A stretch of DNA of 64,000 bases from JAJZVS01 sp963708095 (GCA_963708095.1 OY970182.1:930001-994000), one strand, 5' to 3'; shown: positions 36,568 through 45,931, numbered from the stretch's first letter. The notes: generated from the letters alone by a model not told the origin. Made by a program: numbers and translations.

Positions 36568-38193
36568 TCAGAACTTCGAAACCCGCGTCTCCTTGCCGGT
36601 GATGAACTCGAGCAGCGCCGGCTTGCCCTCCTCCGTCTGCGCGATCCCGCGCTTGATCGCCGCCGCGATCTGCGACGGATCGGTCACCCGTTCGCCATAG
36701 CCCCCGAACGCGCGCGCCATCGCCGCGTAGTCCCCCGAGATATCCGTGGAACGATACTTCTCGGTCGAGATCGGCATCACCTTGAGCTCGATCGCCATCG
36801 AGAAATTGTTCAGCAGGATCGACAGGATCGGAATCCGCTCGCGCACAGCGGTCTCGAAATCCATCCCCGTGAAGCCGATCGCCGCGTCGCCCCAGAGGTT
36901 GATGCAGAGCTTCTCCGGCCGCGCCAGCTTCGCCCCCATCGCGAGCCCGAGCCCCATGCCGAGCTGCGTCGTCTTGCCCCAGCCGATATACGACATCGGC
37001 TCGGTCGAGACCCAGAACGGGGAAATCTGGTCGCGCGGGCTGCCGGCGTCGTGGGTGATGATGGTGTTCAACGGATCGGTCGCCTGCATCAGTTCCCAGA
37101 TCACCCGATAGGGCGACAGCGGCGTGTCGTTCGATTGCAGCAACGGCCGCCATTCCGCCATCCAGGCCTCGCGCACCTCGGTAATCTCGCGCACAACGGT
37201 GGCGTTGTCGCGCGGGGATTTGATGGTCTGCGACAGTTCGCCGATCAGCGCCTCCAGCACCAGGCCCGCGTCGCCCAGCAGCGCCGCCACCAGCGGCACG
37301 TCCTTCGCCAGATGGTCGGGATCGAGCGTGGCCTGGATGATCTTCTTGCCCTTCGGGAACTTGATCCCGAAATTCGTTTCCGTGAACGAGCATCCGATGC
37401 CGATGATCAGGTCGGACTGCGTGACGAAATGATGCACCGTCTTCGGCACCGCATTGCCGCCCGAGCCGAGCGACAGCGGATGGTTCTCTGGAAACGAGCT
37501 CTTGCCGCCGAGACTCGTCGTCACCGGCGCGCCGAGCAATTCCGCGAAGCGGCGCAGCGGCCCCCAGGCCTCGGCCCATTGCACGCCGGTGCCGGCGTAG
37601 ATCACCGGCCGCTTCGCCGCCAGGATCGCGGCCGCGGCACGGCGGACGTCGGCCGGATCGGGCGCGGTGCGGGCGCGCAAGACGGGGGTGTAGTCGAGCT
37701 CGCCGATCTCCTCGCCCCAGATGTCGGTCGGCACTTCGACGATGCAGGGCCCGCCGCGGCCGTTCTTCAGGCGCGAGAAGGCGCGGCGCATGGCGTGCGG
37801 CACCTCGGACGGCACGATCGCCCATTCGGCCGATTTCGCCACCCCGCGCATCTCGCGCACGGCGCTGTAGTTGGGATCGATCCCGGCGATGCGGCGCGGA
37901 TAGCCCTGCGGGATCACCAGCAACGGCACGGACTCGCTGAACGCCTGGGCGACGCCGCCGTAGGCGTTCTCGGTGCCCGGGCCGTGCTGCATGCAGAAGG
38001 CGCCGACCTTGTGGCCGGAGGTCACGCGGGAGATGGCGTCGGCCATGTGCAGGCCGATCCGCTCCTGGCGGACGATGATCGGGCGAATGTCGGCCTTGGC
38101 GGCATATTCCAGCAGATGGTTGACCGGGTAGCCGCAGAGGATTTCGATCCCCTCGCGCTTCATGATCTCCGCAATCGCGTCACCGACCTTCAT
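36568..38193 (-). CDS. Thiamine pyrophosphate-dependent enzyme (acetolactate synthase-like)
   Basis: 541 residues with the three TPP-enzyme domains. The catalytic glutamate region is IIVRQERIGLHMAD, the central domain has ADVRRAAAAILAAKRPVIYAG, and the TPP motif is GDAAIGFTGMDFETAVRERI...NN (GDA in place of GDG). No regulatory subunit gene lies nearby, so a biosynthetic acetolactate synthase is unlikely; decarboxylases or lyases of the benzoylformate/oxalyl-CoA class remain possible. ATG 38193 follows GGAGG with five-base spacing. Confidence 0.85.
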   Translation of the reverse strand: MKVGDAIAEIMKREGIEILCGYPVNHLLEYAAKADIRPIIVRQERIGLHMADAISRVTSGHKVGAFCMQHGPGTENAYGGVAQAFSESVPLLVIPQGYPRRIAGIDPNYSAVREMRGVAKSAEWAIVPSEVPHAMRRAFSRLKNGRGGPCIVEVPTDIWGEEIGELDYTPVLRARTAPDPADVRRAAAAILAAKRPVIYAGTGVQWAEAWGPLRRFAELLGAPVTTSLGGKSSFPENHPLSLGSGGNAVPKTVHHFVTQSDLIIGIGCSFTETNFGIKFPKGKKIIQATLDPDHLAKDVPLVAALLGDAGLVLEALIGELSQTIKSPRDNATVVREITEVREAWMAEWRPLLQSNDTPLSPYRVIWELMQATDPLNTIITHDAGSPRDQISPFWVSTEPMSYIGWGKTTQLGMGLGLAMGAKLARPEKLCINLWGDAAIGFTGMDFETAVRERIPILSILLNNFSMAIELKVMPISTEKYRSTDISGDYAAMARAFGGYGERVTDPSQIAAAIKRGIAQTEEGKPALLEFITGKETRVSKF

Positions 38194-38273
38194 CGTTTCC
38201 TCCACCCGTTATGGCACGGGGCGGGAGGCTAGGACCGCCCCCTCCGGCTGGCAACCACGGCGCGCCGGCCGGG

Positions 38274-38411
38274 CAGGGCAATCGGGCGAACGTCCGGCGC
38301 GCCATCTCTCCCGCTTGCGGGCTTGGGCCGCGAAGCGGGCCAAGCCCGCAAGCGGGAGAGATGAAGAAGCGGTGGCCCGCGGTGATTTCCGGTTCACCCG
38401 CTTCCCCCTGG
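38274..38411. repeat. Dispersed repeat R1, near-complete copy
   Basis: Starts CAGGGCAATCGGGCGAAC (38274-38291). A perfect-looking hairpin spans 38303-38363, with arms CATCTCTCCCGCTTGCGGGC and its complement ending GCGGGAGAGATG, loop TTGGGCCGCGAAGCGGGCCAA. The right end is CCGGTTCACCCGCTTCCCCC (38389-), an imperfect inverted match to the left end. It fills most of the divergent gap between the TPP enzyme and manC. Confidence 0.8.
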
Positions 38412-38494
38412 ACGGGCGGGGCGCAGCGGGGCGGTGGACAGGTGCGCGGACCACTGCCAATACCTGGGTCGTTCCAGCCAACCGGGAGACCCGC

Positions 38495-39919
38495 GTGTCC
38501 GCTCTTCGCATCGTCCCCGTCATCCTTTCCGGCGGCTCCGGCACCAGGCTGTGGCCGGTCTCGCGGGAGAGCTTCCCGAAGCAGCTTTGGCCGCTGACCT
38601 CGGAACGATCGTTGCTGCAGGAAACCGCATTGCGCGCCCAGGGCCCGCACTTCGCCCCGCCGGTGGTGGTATGCAACCAGGAGCACCGGTTCCTGATCGC
38701 CGAGCAATTGCGCGCCGCCGGGGTGGAAGGCGCGCGCATCGTGCTGGAACCGGTCGGCCGCAACAGCGCCCCCGCGATCGCTGCCGCGGCGGTGCTGGTC
38801 GCGGAAACCGAGCCCGACGCGGTGCTGTGGATGATGGCCGCGGATGCGGCGATCGCCGATGTCCCCGCGCTGCATCGGGCGCTGGAAGCCGCCGCCGCCG
38901 CCGCGCGCGCCGCCCACGTGGTCACCTTCGGCGCCCGCCCCACCGCGCCGGAGACGGGCTACGGCTACATCGAATCCGGCGCCGTGCTCGCGGGCCTGCC
39001 CGGCGTGCACGCGGTCGCCCGCTTCGTCGAGAAACCGGACGCCGCCAGCGCCGCAGCTCTGGTCGCCTCCGGGCGGCATCTGTGGAACAGCGGGATGTTC
39101 GTCTTCACCGCCGCTACCCTGATCGCCGAATTGCAAACCCACGCGCCGGCGGTGCTTGCCGCGGTGCAGGAAGCCGTGGCGGCGCGCCAGGTGGACCTCG
39201 ACTTCATCCGCCTGGGCGCGGAGGCGTTCGCCGCCTGCCCGTCGATCAGCATCGACTATGCGGTGGCGGAACGTACCAGCCGCGCCGCGGTCGTGCCGGC
39301 GGAGCTCGGCTGGTCCGACGTCGGCAGTTGGACCGCGTTGTGGGAACTGGGCGCGAAGGACGCGGCCGGCAACGTCGCGGTCGGCGACGTGGTGCTGGAA
39401 GGGGCGGAGAACTGCTACGTCCGCAGCGACGGCATGCTGGCCGCGGTGGTCGGGCTGCGCGACGCGGTGGTGGTGGTGACGGAGGACGCGGTCCTGGCAG
39501 CCCACCGCGGCCAGTCGCAGGACGTGAAGAAACTGGTCGACCGGCTGCGCGCGGCGGGGCGCAAGGAAGCGGTCGCGCACAACCGCGCCTACCGGCCGTG
39601 GGGGTTCTACGAATCCCTGATCTCCGGCGACCAATTCCAGGTAAAACGGATCGTCGTGCAGCCGGGCCAGAAGCTGTCGTTGCAGAAGCACTACCACCGC
39701 GCCGAGCACTGGGTGGTGGTGAGCGGCAGCGCGCTGGTCACCCGCAATGCCGAGACGATGTTGGTGCAGGAGAACGAAAGCATCTACCTGCCGCTCGGCT
39801 GCGTGCACCGGCTGGAGAATCCGGGCAAGATCCCGCTGGCGCTGATCGAGGTGCAATCGGGTGCCTATCTGGGCGAGGACGATATCGTGCGGCTGGAAGA
39901 CACCTACGGGCGGTCCTGA
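38495..39919 (+). CDS. Mannose-1-phosphate guanylyltransferase / mannose-6-phosphate isomerase
   Basis: 474 residues, the length of ManC/AlgA type II enzymes. Pyrophosphorylase signature LSGGSGTRLWPVSRESFPKQ at the N-terminus, GYGYIESG and FVEKPD in the nucleotidyltransferase domain, and the C-terminal cupin isomerase with QPGQKLSLQKHYHRAEHWVV (metal-binding His). It makes GDP-mannose for surface polysaccharides. The GTG at 38495 follows GGGAG; upstream ORF runs into the R1 repeat. No other GDP-sugar gene adjoins it. Confidence 0.93.
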   Translation: MSALRIVPVILSGGSGTRLWPVSRESFPKQLWPLTSERSLLQETALRAQGPHFAPPVVVCNQEHRFLIAEQLRAAGVEGARIVLEPVGRNSAPAIAAAAVLVAETEPDAVLWMMAADAAIADVPALHRALEAAAAAARAAHVVTFGARPTAPETGYGYIESGAVLAGLPGVHAVARFVEKPDAASAAALVASGRHLWNSGMFVFTAATLIAELQTHAPAVLAAVQEAVAARQVDLDFIRLGAEAFAACPSISIDYAVAERTSRAAVVPAELGWSDVGSWTALWELGAKDAAGNVAVGDVVLEGAENCYVRSDGMLAAVVGLRDAVVVVTEDAVLAAHRGQSQDVKKLVDRLRAAGRKEAVAHNRAYRPWGFYESLISGDQFQVKRIVVQPGQKLSLQKHYHRAEHWVVVSGSALVTRNAETMLVQENESIYLPLGCVHRLENPGKIPLALIEVQSGAYLGEDDIVRLEDTYGRS

Positions 39920-40036
39920 GCGGTTCCGGATGAGTGGCCGCCGGCCCTCGCATCCGCCCCGCAACGATCGTTTCGACGGGCGCGCCCGCGGATCGGCGAC
40001 GGCGGCCTACTTGCCGGGCGCGTCGGGTCACCCGGC

Positions 40037-40729
40037 ATGAAGCGTTCGGCCCAGCCGGTCCTGCCGCTGCCATCGCTCGAACGCGCGCCCACACAAGCGC
40101 CGCCGGTCGCGGCGTCGACCGCCGCGGCGCGGGCGATGCGCACGGTCCATTATTCCGGCTACGATCGCCAGGCACGGGATTTCTACGCCACCCCCGCCTG
40201 GGTGACCGAGGCGCTGCTTGCCCACGTGACGTTGCGCGGGCCGGTGTGGGAACCCTGCTGCGGCGACGGGGCGATGGCGAAGGTCCTGCAAGCGCACGGC
40301 CACCAGGTGGTCGCAAGCGATATCGCCGCCCGCGGCTTCGGCGCGCCGGGGGTGGATTTCCTCGCCGCGCGCACGCTCCCCGACGGCTGCCGCGCCATCG
40401 TCACCAACCCGCCTTATGGGGAGGGCGAGCTGCAACCCGGCCAGCGGCGATCGCCGGCGGCGATACTGGGCTTCCTCCGCCACGCGCTGGCTTTGACGGC
40501 GTCGGTGCAGGGCCAGCTCGCGCTGCTGGTGCGGCTGCAATGGATCGCCGGGCAGAGGGCCGCGACGCTGATGACGGCGGCGCCGTTCGCTTCGGTCGTT
40601 GTGCTACGCCAGAGAATCTGCTGGTTCGACATGGGCGCAGACACCAAGCCGGCCCAGCACCACCATGCCTGGGTGGTGTTCGACCATGCCCATCCGCCGG
40701 GGCAGCCGCCGGCGTTCCTGTTCGGCTGA
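40037..40729 (+). CDS. Orphan SAM-dependent DNA methyltransferase-like protein (NPPY)
   Basis: 230 residues. SAM motif I VWEPCCGDGAMAKVL and the catalytic motif IV VTNPPYGEGE are typical of N6-adenine or N4-cytosine DNA methylases; the N-terminus DFYATPAWVTEALLAHV resembles phage and plasmid solitary methylases. There is no specificity domain and no restriction gene nearby. Could also methylate protein or RNA (NPPY also occurs in HemK-like enzymes). Convergent with suhB. Confidence 0.72.
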   Translation: MKRSAQPVLPLPSLERAPTQAPPVAASTAAARAMRTVHYSGYDRQARDFYATPAWVTEALLAHVTLRGPVWEPCCGDGAMAKVLQAHGHQVVASDIAARGFGAPGVDFLAARTLPDGCRAIVTNPPYGEGELQPGQRRSPAAILGFLRHALALTASVQGQLALLVRLQWIAGQRAATLMTAAPFASVVVLRQRICWFDMGADTKPAQHHHAWVVFDHAHPPGQPPAFLFG

Positions 40730-40742
40730 GGCAAGAAGCTCT

Positions 40743-40771
40743 TTCTCCCCTCCCCTTGCGGGAGGCGAGAA
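40743..40771. terminator. Convergent hairpin between methylase and suhB genes
   Basis: TTCTCCCCTCCC and GGGAGGCGAGAA form a 12-bp stem with one mismatch and a CTTGC loop, in the 46-bp gap between converging genes. Flanked by T-rich CTCTTT on one side. Confidence 0.6.
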
Positions 40772-40775
40772 GGGT

Positions 40776-41612
40776 TCAGGACCGGGGCGGCGCCACCCGG
40801 CCGGCCGCCACCGCGTCGCGCAGCACCGGATGCAGCGGCGGATTGGCGGCCACCACGTCGCCGCTCGCGCGCGGGTCGTCGCCGCCGTCGGGATCGGTCG
40901 CGTAGCCGCCCGCCTCCCGCACCAGCAGCAGGCCGGCGGCCATGTCCCACGGCTTCAGGCCCAGTTCCCAATATCCGTCGTACCGCCCCGCTGCGACCCA
41001 GGCGAGGTCGAGCGCCGCGGCACCGAACCGCCGGATCCCCGCCACCCGCGGCATCAGCCCGGCGAGCGTGCGGGTGAACGCCGCCCGGTTGGCCGGCGCC
41101 ACGGCGGCAAACGGAATGCCGGTGGCGAACACCGCGTCCTTCAGCTCCCGCCGCGCCGAAACCCGCAGCCGGCGCTCGTTCACGAACGCCCCGCCGCCCT
41201 TCTCCGCCCAGAACATCTCGTCGGATGCCGGCGCGTAGACGAGCCCGGCGGCGATTTCCGACCCGCCGCTCTCCAGCCGCTTCTCGAGCCCGATGGAAAT
41301 GGCCCAGTGCGGAATGCCGTGCAGGAAGTTCGTCGTCCCGTCCAGCGGATCCACGACCCATCGCCAGGTCCAGCGCTCCGAACCTGAGGCACCGGATTCC
41401 TCCATCAGGAACGCATAGCCCGGCCGCGCCTTGCCCAGCTCCTCGCGCAGGATCGCCTCCGACCGCAGATCGGCCTGGGAGACGAAATCGGACGGGCCCT
41501 TGATGCTGACCTGGAGCTGCTCGACCTCGTTGAAGTCGCGCAACAGCCGCTTCGCCGCCTTCTGCGCGGCGGTGGCCATCACGGTCAGATGGGGGGAAAG
41601 CCGGAAGGCCAA
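40776..41612 (-). CDS. suhB: Inositol monophosphatase family protein
   Basis: 278 residues. Metal motifs: EESGASGSE (Glu), WVVDPLDGTTNFLHGIPHW (DPxDGT) and LKPWDMAAGLLLVREAGG (WDxAAG). These enzymes hydrolyse inositol-1-phosphate; SuhB homologues also help rRNA transcription in some bacteria. MAFRLSPHLTVM is the usual alphaproteobacterial start. It follows efp by 6 bp, an arrangement common in this class. Confidence 0.9.
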   Translation of the reverse strand: MAFRLSPHLTVMATAAQKAAKRLLRDFNEVEQLQVSIKGPSDFVSQADLRSEAILREELGKARPGYAFLMEESGASGSERWTWRWVVDPLDGTTNFLHGIPHWAISIGLEKRLESGGSEIAAGLVYAPASDEMFWAEKGGGAFVNERRLRVSARRELKDAVFATGIPFAAVAPANRAAFTRTLAGLMPRVAGIRRFGAAALDLAWVAAGRYDGYWELGLKPWDMAAGLLLVREAGGYATDPDGGDDPRASGDVVAANPPLHPVLRDAVAAGRVAPPRS

Positions 41613-41618
41613 GCGCGG

Positions 41619-42185
41619 CTAGCCCTTGGCGCGTTCGACGTAGCTCGCATCCTCGGTCTTCACCACCACCCGTTCCCCCGTCTCGATGAACGGCGGCACC
41701 GAGGTCTTGACGCCGTTGGAAAGCCTGGCCGGCTTGTAGGACGAGGCGGCGGTCTGGCCCTTCACCACCGGATCGGCCTCCACCACCTCCAGCACCACGG
41801 TGGCGGGTAGATGAATGCCGACCGGCTCGCCCTCCACCAGATCGACGGTGACCGCCATGTTGTCCTGCAGAAACGGCGCGGCGTCGCCGAGCAGCGCCAG
41901 CGGGATATGGGTCTGCTCGAACGTCTCGGGATCCATCAGGACGATGTTGTCGCCGTCGGTGTAGGAGTAGGTGTAGTCCTTCTCGTCGGTCGTCAGCCGT
42001 TCGACGGTATCGGCAGTGCGCCAGCGCTCGTTCGTCTTGTTGCCGGATTTCAGGTCACGCATCTCCACCTGGATGAAGGCGCCACCCTTGCCAGGCGTGA
42101 TGATCTGCTGCTTGAGCACGGTCCAGCGACGGCCCTCGTGCTCGATGACCTGACCGGCACGGATCAGGTTGGCCTGCTGCTTCAT
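41619..42185 (-). CDS. efp: Translation elongation factor P
   Basis: 188 residues, standard length. Domain I contains the loop TPGKGGAF with Lys33 at the usual modification position (Lys34 in E. coli). EF-P relieves ribosome stalling at polyproline, relevant here because several proteins in the window contain Pro-rich tracts. The ATG at 42185 fits the family start MKQQANLIRAGQVIEH; a longer ORF upstream is spurious. Confidence 0.97.
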   Translation of the reverse strand: MKQQANLIRAGQVIEHEGRRWTVLKQQIITPGKGGAFIQVEMRDLKSGNKTNERWRTADTVERLTTDEKDYTYSYTDGDNIVLMDPETFEQTHIPLALLGDAAPFLQDNMAVTVDLVEGEPVGIHLPATVVLEVVEADPVVKGQTAASSYKPARLSNGVKTSVPPFIETGERVVVKTEDASYVERAKG

Positions 42186-42240
42186 TCTCGCATTCCGGGT
42201 TCGGGAAGGGTGGAGGCTTCTAGCTCCCCGCACCGGGAGG

Positions 42241-42285
42241 GGCAAGTTGGCAGGGCCAGGGGGCCCTGAGCCTCTGTCCTTGCCT
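42241..42285. repeat. R2 repeat copy between efp and aldo/keto reductase
   Basis: GGCAAGTTGGCAGGGCCAGG then GGGCCCTGAG and CCTTGCC: outer GGCAAG and CTTGCC pair and an inner AGGGCCaggGGGCCCT is self-complementary. It ends within the stop region of the aldo/keto reductase gene and probably forms its terminator. Confidence 0.5.
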
Positions 42286-43123
42286 ACAGCATCCCGAGCG
42301 GCTGCTTGCGGCGCGGGGGCGGGTGGGCGGCGTCGATCTCCGCAAGGTCTTCCGCCGTCAGGGTGAGGTCCGCCGCCGCGGCGTTCTGTTGTACGTGCGC
42401 CTCGGTCGCGGCCTTGGGGATCGAAATCGTCGTGCCGTCGCGCAGGCTCCAGGCGATCGCGACCTGTGCGGGGGTGGCGCCGTGGCGCTTTGCCACGGCG
42501 ACGAGCGCAGGGGAGCGCAGGAGCGTTCCGGCCTGACCCAGCGGCGAGTAGGCCATGATCGGAATTTGGCGCGCGCGGCACCAGGGCAGCAGATCGAACT
42601 CGATGCCGCGCCGGTCGGGGTAGTACAGCACCTGATTGGCGGCGCAGGCCGCACCCGCCGACAGGGCGGTCAGCTCCTCCATGTCGTCGGTATCGAAATT
42701 GGACACGCCCCAGCGGAGGATCTTCCCGGCCGCCCGCAGCCGCTCGAACGCCGCCACTGTTTCTTCCAGCGGATGACCGCCGCGCCAGTGCAACAGGTAG
42801 AGGTCGATCCGATCGGTGCCGAGCCGTTTCAGACTGGCCGCGCAGGCCTTGGCGACGCTGGCGGTCGAGGCGTTGTGAGGCAGCACCTTGCTCACCAGGA
42901 ACACCCGGTCGCGCTCCCCGGCGATCGCTTGCGCCACGACGCGTTCGGCGCCGCCGTCGCCGTACATCTCGGCGGTGTCGATCAGGGTCAGGCCGCGCGC
43001 GATGCCCGCCCGCAGTGCCGCCGCCTCGGCCGCCGCGTGGGCGCGGGTTTCGCCCATGTGCCAGGTGCCCTGGCCGAGGGCCGGAACCGCGGTGCCGTCC
43101 GGCAGGCGCACGGTGGGGATCAT
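42284..43123 (-). CDS. Aldo/keto reductase
   Basis: 279 residues. The tetrad is visible: LIDTAEMYGDGGAE (Asp, Tyr), LVSKVLP (Lys) and LYLLHWRGG (His), with SNF and SIPKAATEAHVQQN for the NADPH-binding end. Broad carbonyl reductase family. Its ATG overlaps the stop of the upstream dipeptidase (ATGA), so the two are coupled. Confidence 0.92.
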   Translation of the reverse strand: MIPTVRLPDGTAVPALGQGTWHMGETRAHAAAEAAALRAGIARGLTLIDTAEMYGDGGAERVVAQAIAGERDRVFLVSKVLPHNASTASVAKACAASLKRLGTDRIDLYLLHWRGGHPLEETVAAFERLRAAGKILRWGVSNFDTDDMEELTALSAGAACAANQVLYYPDRRGIEFDLLPWCRARQIPIMAYSPLGQAGTLLRSPALVAVAKRHGATPAQVAIAWSLRDGTTISIPKAATEAHVQQNAAAADLTLTAEDLAEIDAAHPPPRRKQPLGML

Positions 43124-44148
43124 GCCGCGCGTTCCTCGGCGAGACGCAGCAGGCGGAGGAAATTGCCCCCCCAGAGCAGCTCCAGCGCCGCCCGGTCGTA
43201 GCCGCGGCGGAGCAGCTCGGCGGTGATGTTCGGGCAATCCCCGGCGTCGTTCCAGTCGCTGAACCCGCCGCCGCCGTCGAAATCGGACGAGATGCCGACA
43301 TGCTCGATGCCGATCCGGTTCACCGCATAGTCGATGTGGTCGGCGAAATCCGCCACCGTCACCTGCTCCGGCCTGGCATGCGGCTTCAGGAAGGCGGAGA
43401 CGGCGGTGATCTGGATCAGCCCGCCCACGTCGGCGAGCACGTCGAGCTGGCCGTTCTCCATGTTGCGCGGATGCTCGCACAAGGCGGCGACGCAGGAATG
43501 GCTGGAGAACACCGGCGTGCGGGAGACCTCGGCCGCGTCCAGCATGGTGGCGCGGGAGACATGGGCGACATCGACCAGCATCCCCAGCCGGTTCAGCTCC
43601 GCCACCGCCGCACGACCGAAGGCGCTGAGCCCGCCGTGCTCGGCCGCGCGCTCCCCCAGATCGGCGCGCGGGATGGCGGAATCGGCGAGCGCATTGTGGC
43701 CGTTGTGGGTGAGCGTGAGATAGCGCGCGCCGAATGCGCGCAGGCGTGCCAGGCGCGAGAGGTCGGTGCCGATGGCAAACCCGTTCTCCACCACCGGGAT
43801 CACCGCCAGCACGCCGTCCCGGCGGGCGCGGATCACGTCGTCGGCGGTGATCGCGAGACGCGCTGGCAGGCCGGGAGCGCCGACGGCAAGGCGATGGATC
43901 GCCTCCAGCATCGCGGTCGCGCGCTGGAACGCGGCCAGCTCGCTCGCCGGCGTGCGCGCGGCCTGCGGCACATAGGCCACGAAGCAGCCGGCGGACAGGC
44001 CGCCGCGCCGCATCTTCGGCAGATCGACCTTGCGCGCGCCGTCGGTGAACGGGTCGGGGCCGGTCGGCCAGGGAATGTCGATGTGCGTGTCGAGCGTCAG
44101 CAGGCTTTGGTGGAGGGCGAGCGGATCGATGGGGAGCGCGTCGTTCAT
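43120..44148 (-). CDS. Membrane dipeptidase (peptidase M19)
   Basis: 342 residues from ATG 44148. Zinc-site motifs LTLDTHIDIPW (HxD), VENGFAIG (Glu bridge) and two later His positions (VDVAHVSRATM and SSHSCVAAL) match renal-type dipeptidases; EHVGISSDFDGGGGF carries the late conserved DFDG. Bacterial members cleave dipeptides, including D-amino-acid ones. No signal peptide is evident, so it is likely cytoplasmic. Confidence 0.92.
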   Translation of the reverse strand: MNDALPIDPLALHQSLLTLDTHIDIPWPTGPDPFTDGARKVDLPKMRRGGLSAGCFVAYVPQAARTPASELAAFQRATAMLEAIHRLAVGAPGLPARLAITADDVIRARRDGVLAVIPVVENGFAIGTDLSRLARLRAFGARYLTLTHNGHNALADSAIPRADLGERAAEHGGLSAFGRAAVAELNRLGMLVDVAHVSRATMLDAAEVSRTPVFSSHSCVAALCEHPRNMENGQLDVLADVGGLIQITAVSAFLKPHARPEQVTVADFADHIDYAVNRIGIEHVGISSDFDGGGGFSDWNDAGDCPNITAELLRRGYDRAALELLWGGNFLRLLRLAEERAA

Positions 44149-44182
44149 CCCCGCAGGCTTGGCCGGCCGGGCGGCGGCGTCA

Positions 44183-44318
44183 AGCAAGAAAGCGAGGCCG
44201 GCGGGTCTCTGTCCCGTATGGGCTCTGTCCCATAGGGGCCAGGATAGAGCACGCCTGATAGAACGCGCCTGACAGGGGCGGCCGTCGCGGACCCAGCGAG
44301 AGCCCCCTGGTCTTGCTA
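44183..44318. repeat. R2 repeat copy with internal duplication
   Basis: Outer ends AGCAAG... (44183) and ...CCCCTGGTCTTGCT (to 44318) are inverted. Inside is a near-duplicate of 16 bp (GTCTCTGTCCCGTATGG, then GCTCTGTCCCATAGGG, about 44205-44237). It fills the gap between guaB and the dipeptidase gene. Confidence 0.5.
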
Positions 44319-44331
44319 CCGAGAGGTCCGC

Positions 44332-45816
44332 TCAGTCCTGGCGATAGTTCGGTGCTTCGCGGGTCACTGCGACGTCGTGGACGTGGCTTTCGCGCAGGCC
44401 GGCGCCGGTGACGCGGCGGAACCGGGCCTGGCGCTGCAGGTCGGGGATCGTGGCGCTGCCGGTGTAGCCCATGCCGGCGCGCACGCCGCCCACCAGCTGG
44501 TGCACCACCGCGGCGACCGGGCCTTTGTAGCCGACACGACCTTCTACCCCTTCGGGCACCAGTTTCAGCTGGTCCTTGATGTCCTGTTGGAAATAGCGGT
44601 CGGCCGAACCGCGCGCCATGGCGCCGATGCTGCCCATGCCGCGGTAAGATTTGTAGGATCGCCCTTGGTAGAGGAACACTTCGCCCGGCGCCTCGTCCGT
44701 GCCGGCGAGCAGGCTGCCGATCATCACGCACTCCGCCCCGGCGGCGAGTGCCTTCACGATGTCGCCCGAGGTGCGCATGCCGCCGTCGGCAATGCCCGGC
44801 ACGCCGCGTTCCCGGCAGGCCGCGGCGGTTTCCATCACCGCGGAAAACTGCGGCACGCCAACCCCGGCCACCACGCGCGTGGTGCAGATGCTGCCCGGGC
44901 CGATGCCGATCTTCACCGCGTCCGCCCCGGCGTCGATCAGCGCCAGCGCACCTTCCGGCGTCGCGACGTTGCCGGCGATCACCTGGACGGCGTTGGAGGC
45001 GCGCTTGATCGCCTCCACCGCGGCGAGCACCCCGGCGGAGTGGCCGTGCGCGGTATCGACCACGATCACGTCGACCCCAGCGCCGATCAGTGCGCGGGCA
45101 CGCAACGCCCCGTCCGGCCCGACCCCGGTGGCCGCGGCGACCCGCAGCCGGCCCATGGCGTCCTTGTTGGCGAGCGGATGCGCCTGCGCCTTGTCCATGT
45201 CCTTGACGGTGATGAGGCCGACGCAGCGATAGGCTTCGTCGACCACCAGCAGCTTCTCGATGCGGTGGCGGTGCAGCAGGCGACGGGCTTCCTCGGGCCC
45301 GACGTCGCCGGTGACGGTGACGAGGTTCTCCCGCGTCATCAGCTCGTAGACGCGCAAGCTGGGGTCGGTAGCGAAGCGGACGTCGCGGTGGGTGAGGATG
45401 CCGACCAGGCGGCCGGTGTCGCGTTCCACCACCGGCACGCCGCTGATGCGATGGGCGGCCATCAGCGTCTGCGCCTCGGCGAGGGTCTGGTCGGGGTGGA
45501 TGGTGAGCGGATTCACCACCATGCCCGATTCGAATTTCTTGACCTGGCGGACCTGGGCGGCCTGCGCCTCGGGGTCGAGGTTCTTGTGGATCACGCCGAT
45601 GCCGCCGAGCTGGGCCATGGCGATCGCCATGTCGCTCTCGGTCACGGTGTCCATCGCCGCCGAGATCAGCGGGATGTGCAGCGCGATCTCCAGGGTGAGC
45701 CGGGTGCGCGTGTCGGTCGCGCCCGGCAGGACCTCGGAGTAGGTGGGGACCAGCAGCACGTCGTCGAAGGCCAGGGCCTCCTCGATGTGCGGGGTCGGGG
45801 GAGTGTCGAATGCCAT
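44332..45816 (-). CDS. guaB: IMP dehydrogenase
   Basis: 494 residues. The barrel is interrupted by a CBS pair (MVVNPLTIHPDQTLAEAQ... and VTVTGDVGPEEARR...). The active-site loop GIGPGSICTTRVVAGVGVPQ carries the catalytic Cys, and GGMRTSGDIVKALAAGA and SYKSYRGMGS bind phosphate and the flap. Converts IMP to XMP, first committed step to GTP. Stands alone here. Confidence 0.97.
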   Translation of the reverse strand: MAFDTPPTPHIEEALAFDDVLLVPTYSEVLPGATDTRTRLTLEIALHIPLISAAMDTVTESDMAIAMAQLGGIGVIHKNLDPEAQAAQVRQVKKFESGMVVNPLTIHPDQTLAEAQTLMAAHRISGVPVVERDTGRLVGILTHRDVRFATDPSLRVYELMTRENLVTVTGDVGPEEARRLLHRHRIEKLLVVDEAYRCVGLITVKDMDKAQAHPLANKDAMGRLRVAAATGVGPDGALRARALIGAGVDVIVVDTAHGHSAGVLAAVEAIKRASNAVQVIAGNVATPEGALALIDAGADAVKIGIGPGSICTTRVVAGVGVPQFSAVMETAAACRERGVPGIADGGMRTSGDIVKALAAGAECVMIGSLLAGTDEAPGEVFLYQGRSYKSYRGMGSIGAMARGSADRYFQQDIKDQLKLVPEGVEGRVGYKGPVAAVVHQLVGGVRAGMGYTGSATIPDLQRQARFRRVTGAGLRESHVHDVAVTREAPNYRQD

Positions 45817-45931
45817 GGCCGGGGGAGCCTTTCCGTACCTTGGCGGTTCCCCTTAGTGCCAAGCGCGGAACGGCGCAAGCGCAGTGGAACGATATCCGGC
45901 ACTGCGGAGGCCAGCTATGCAAAGATGAGGT

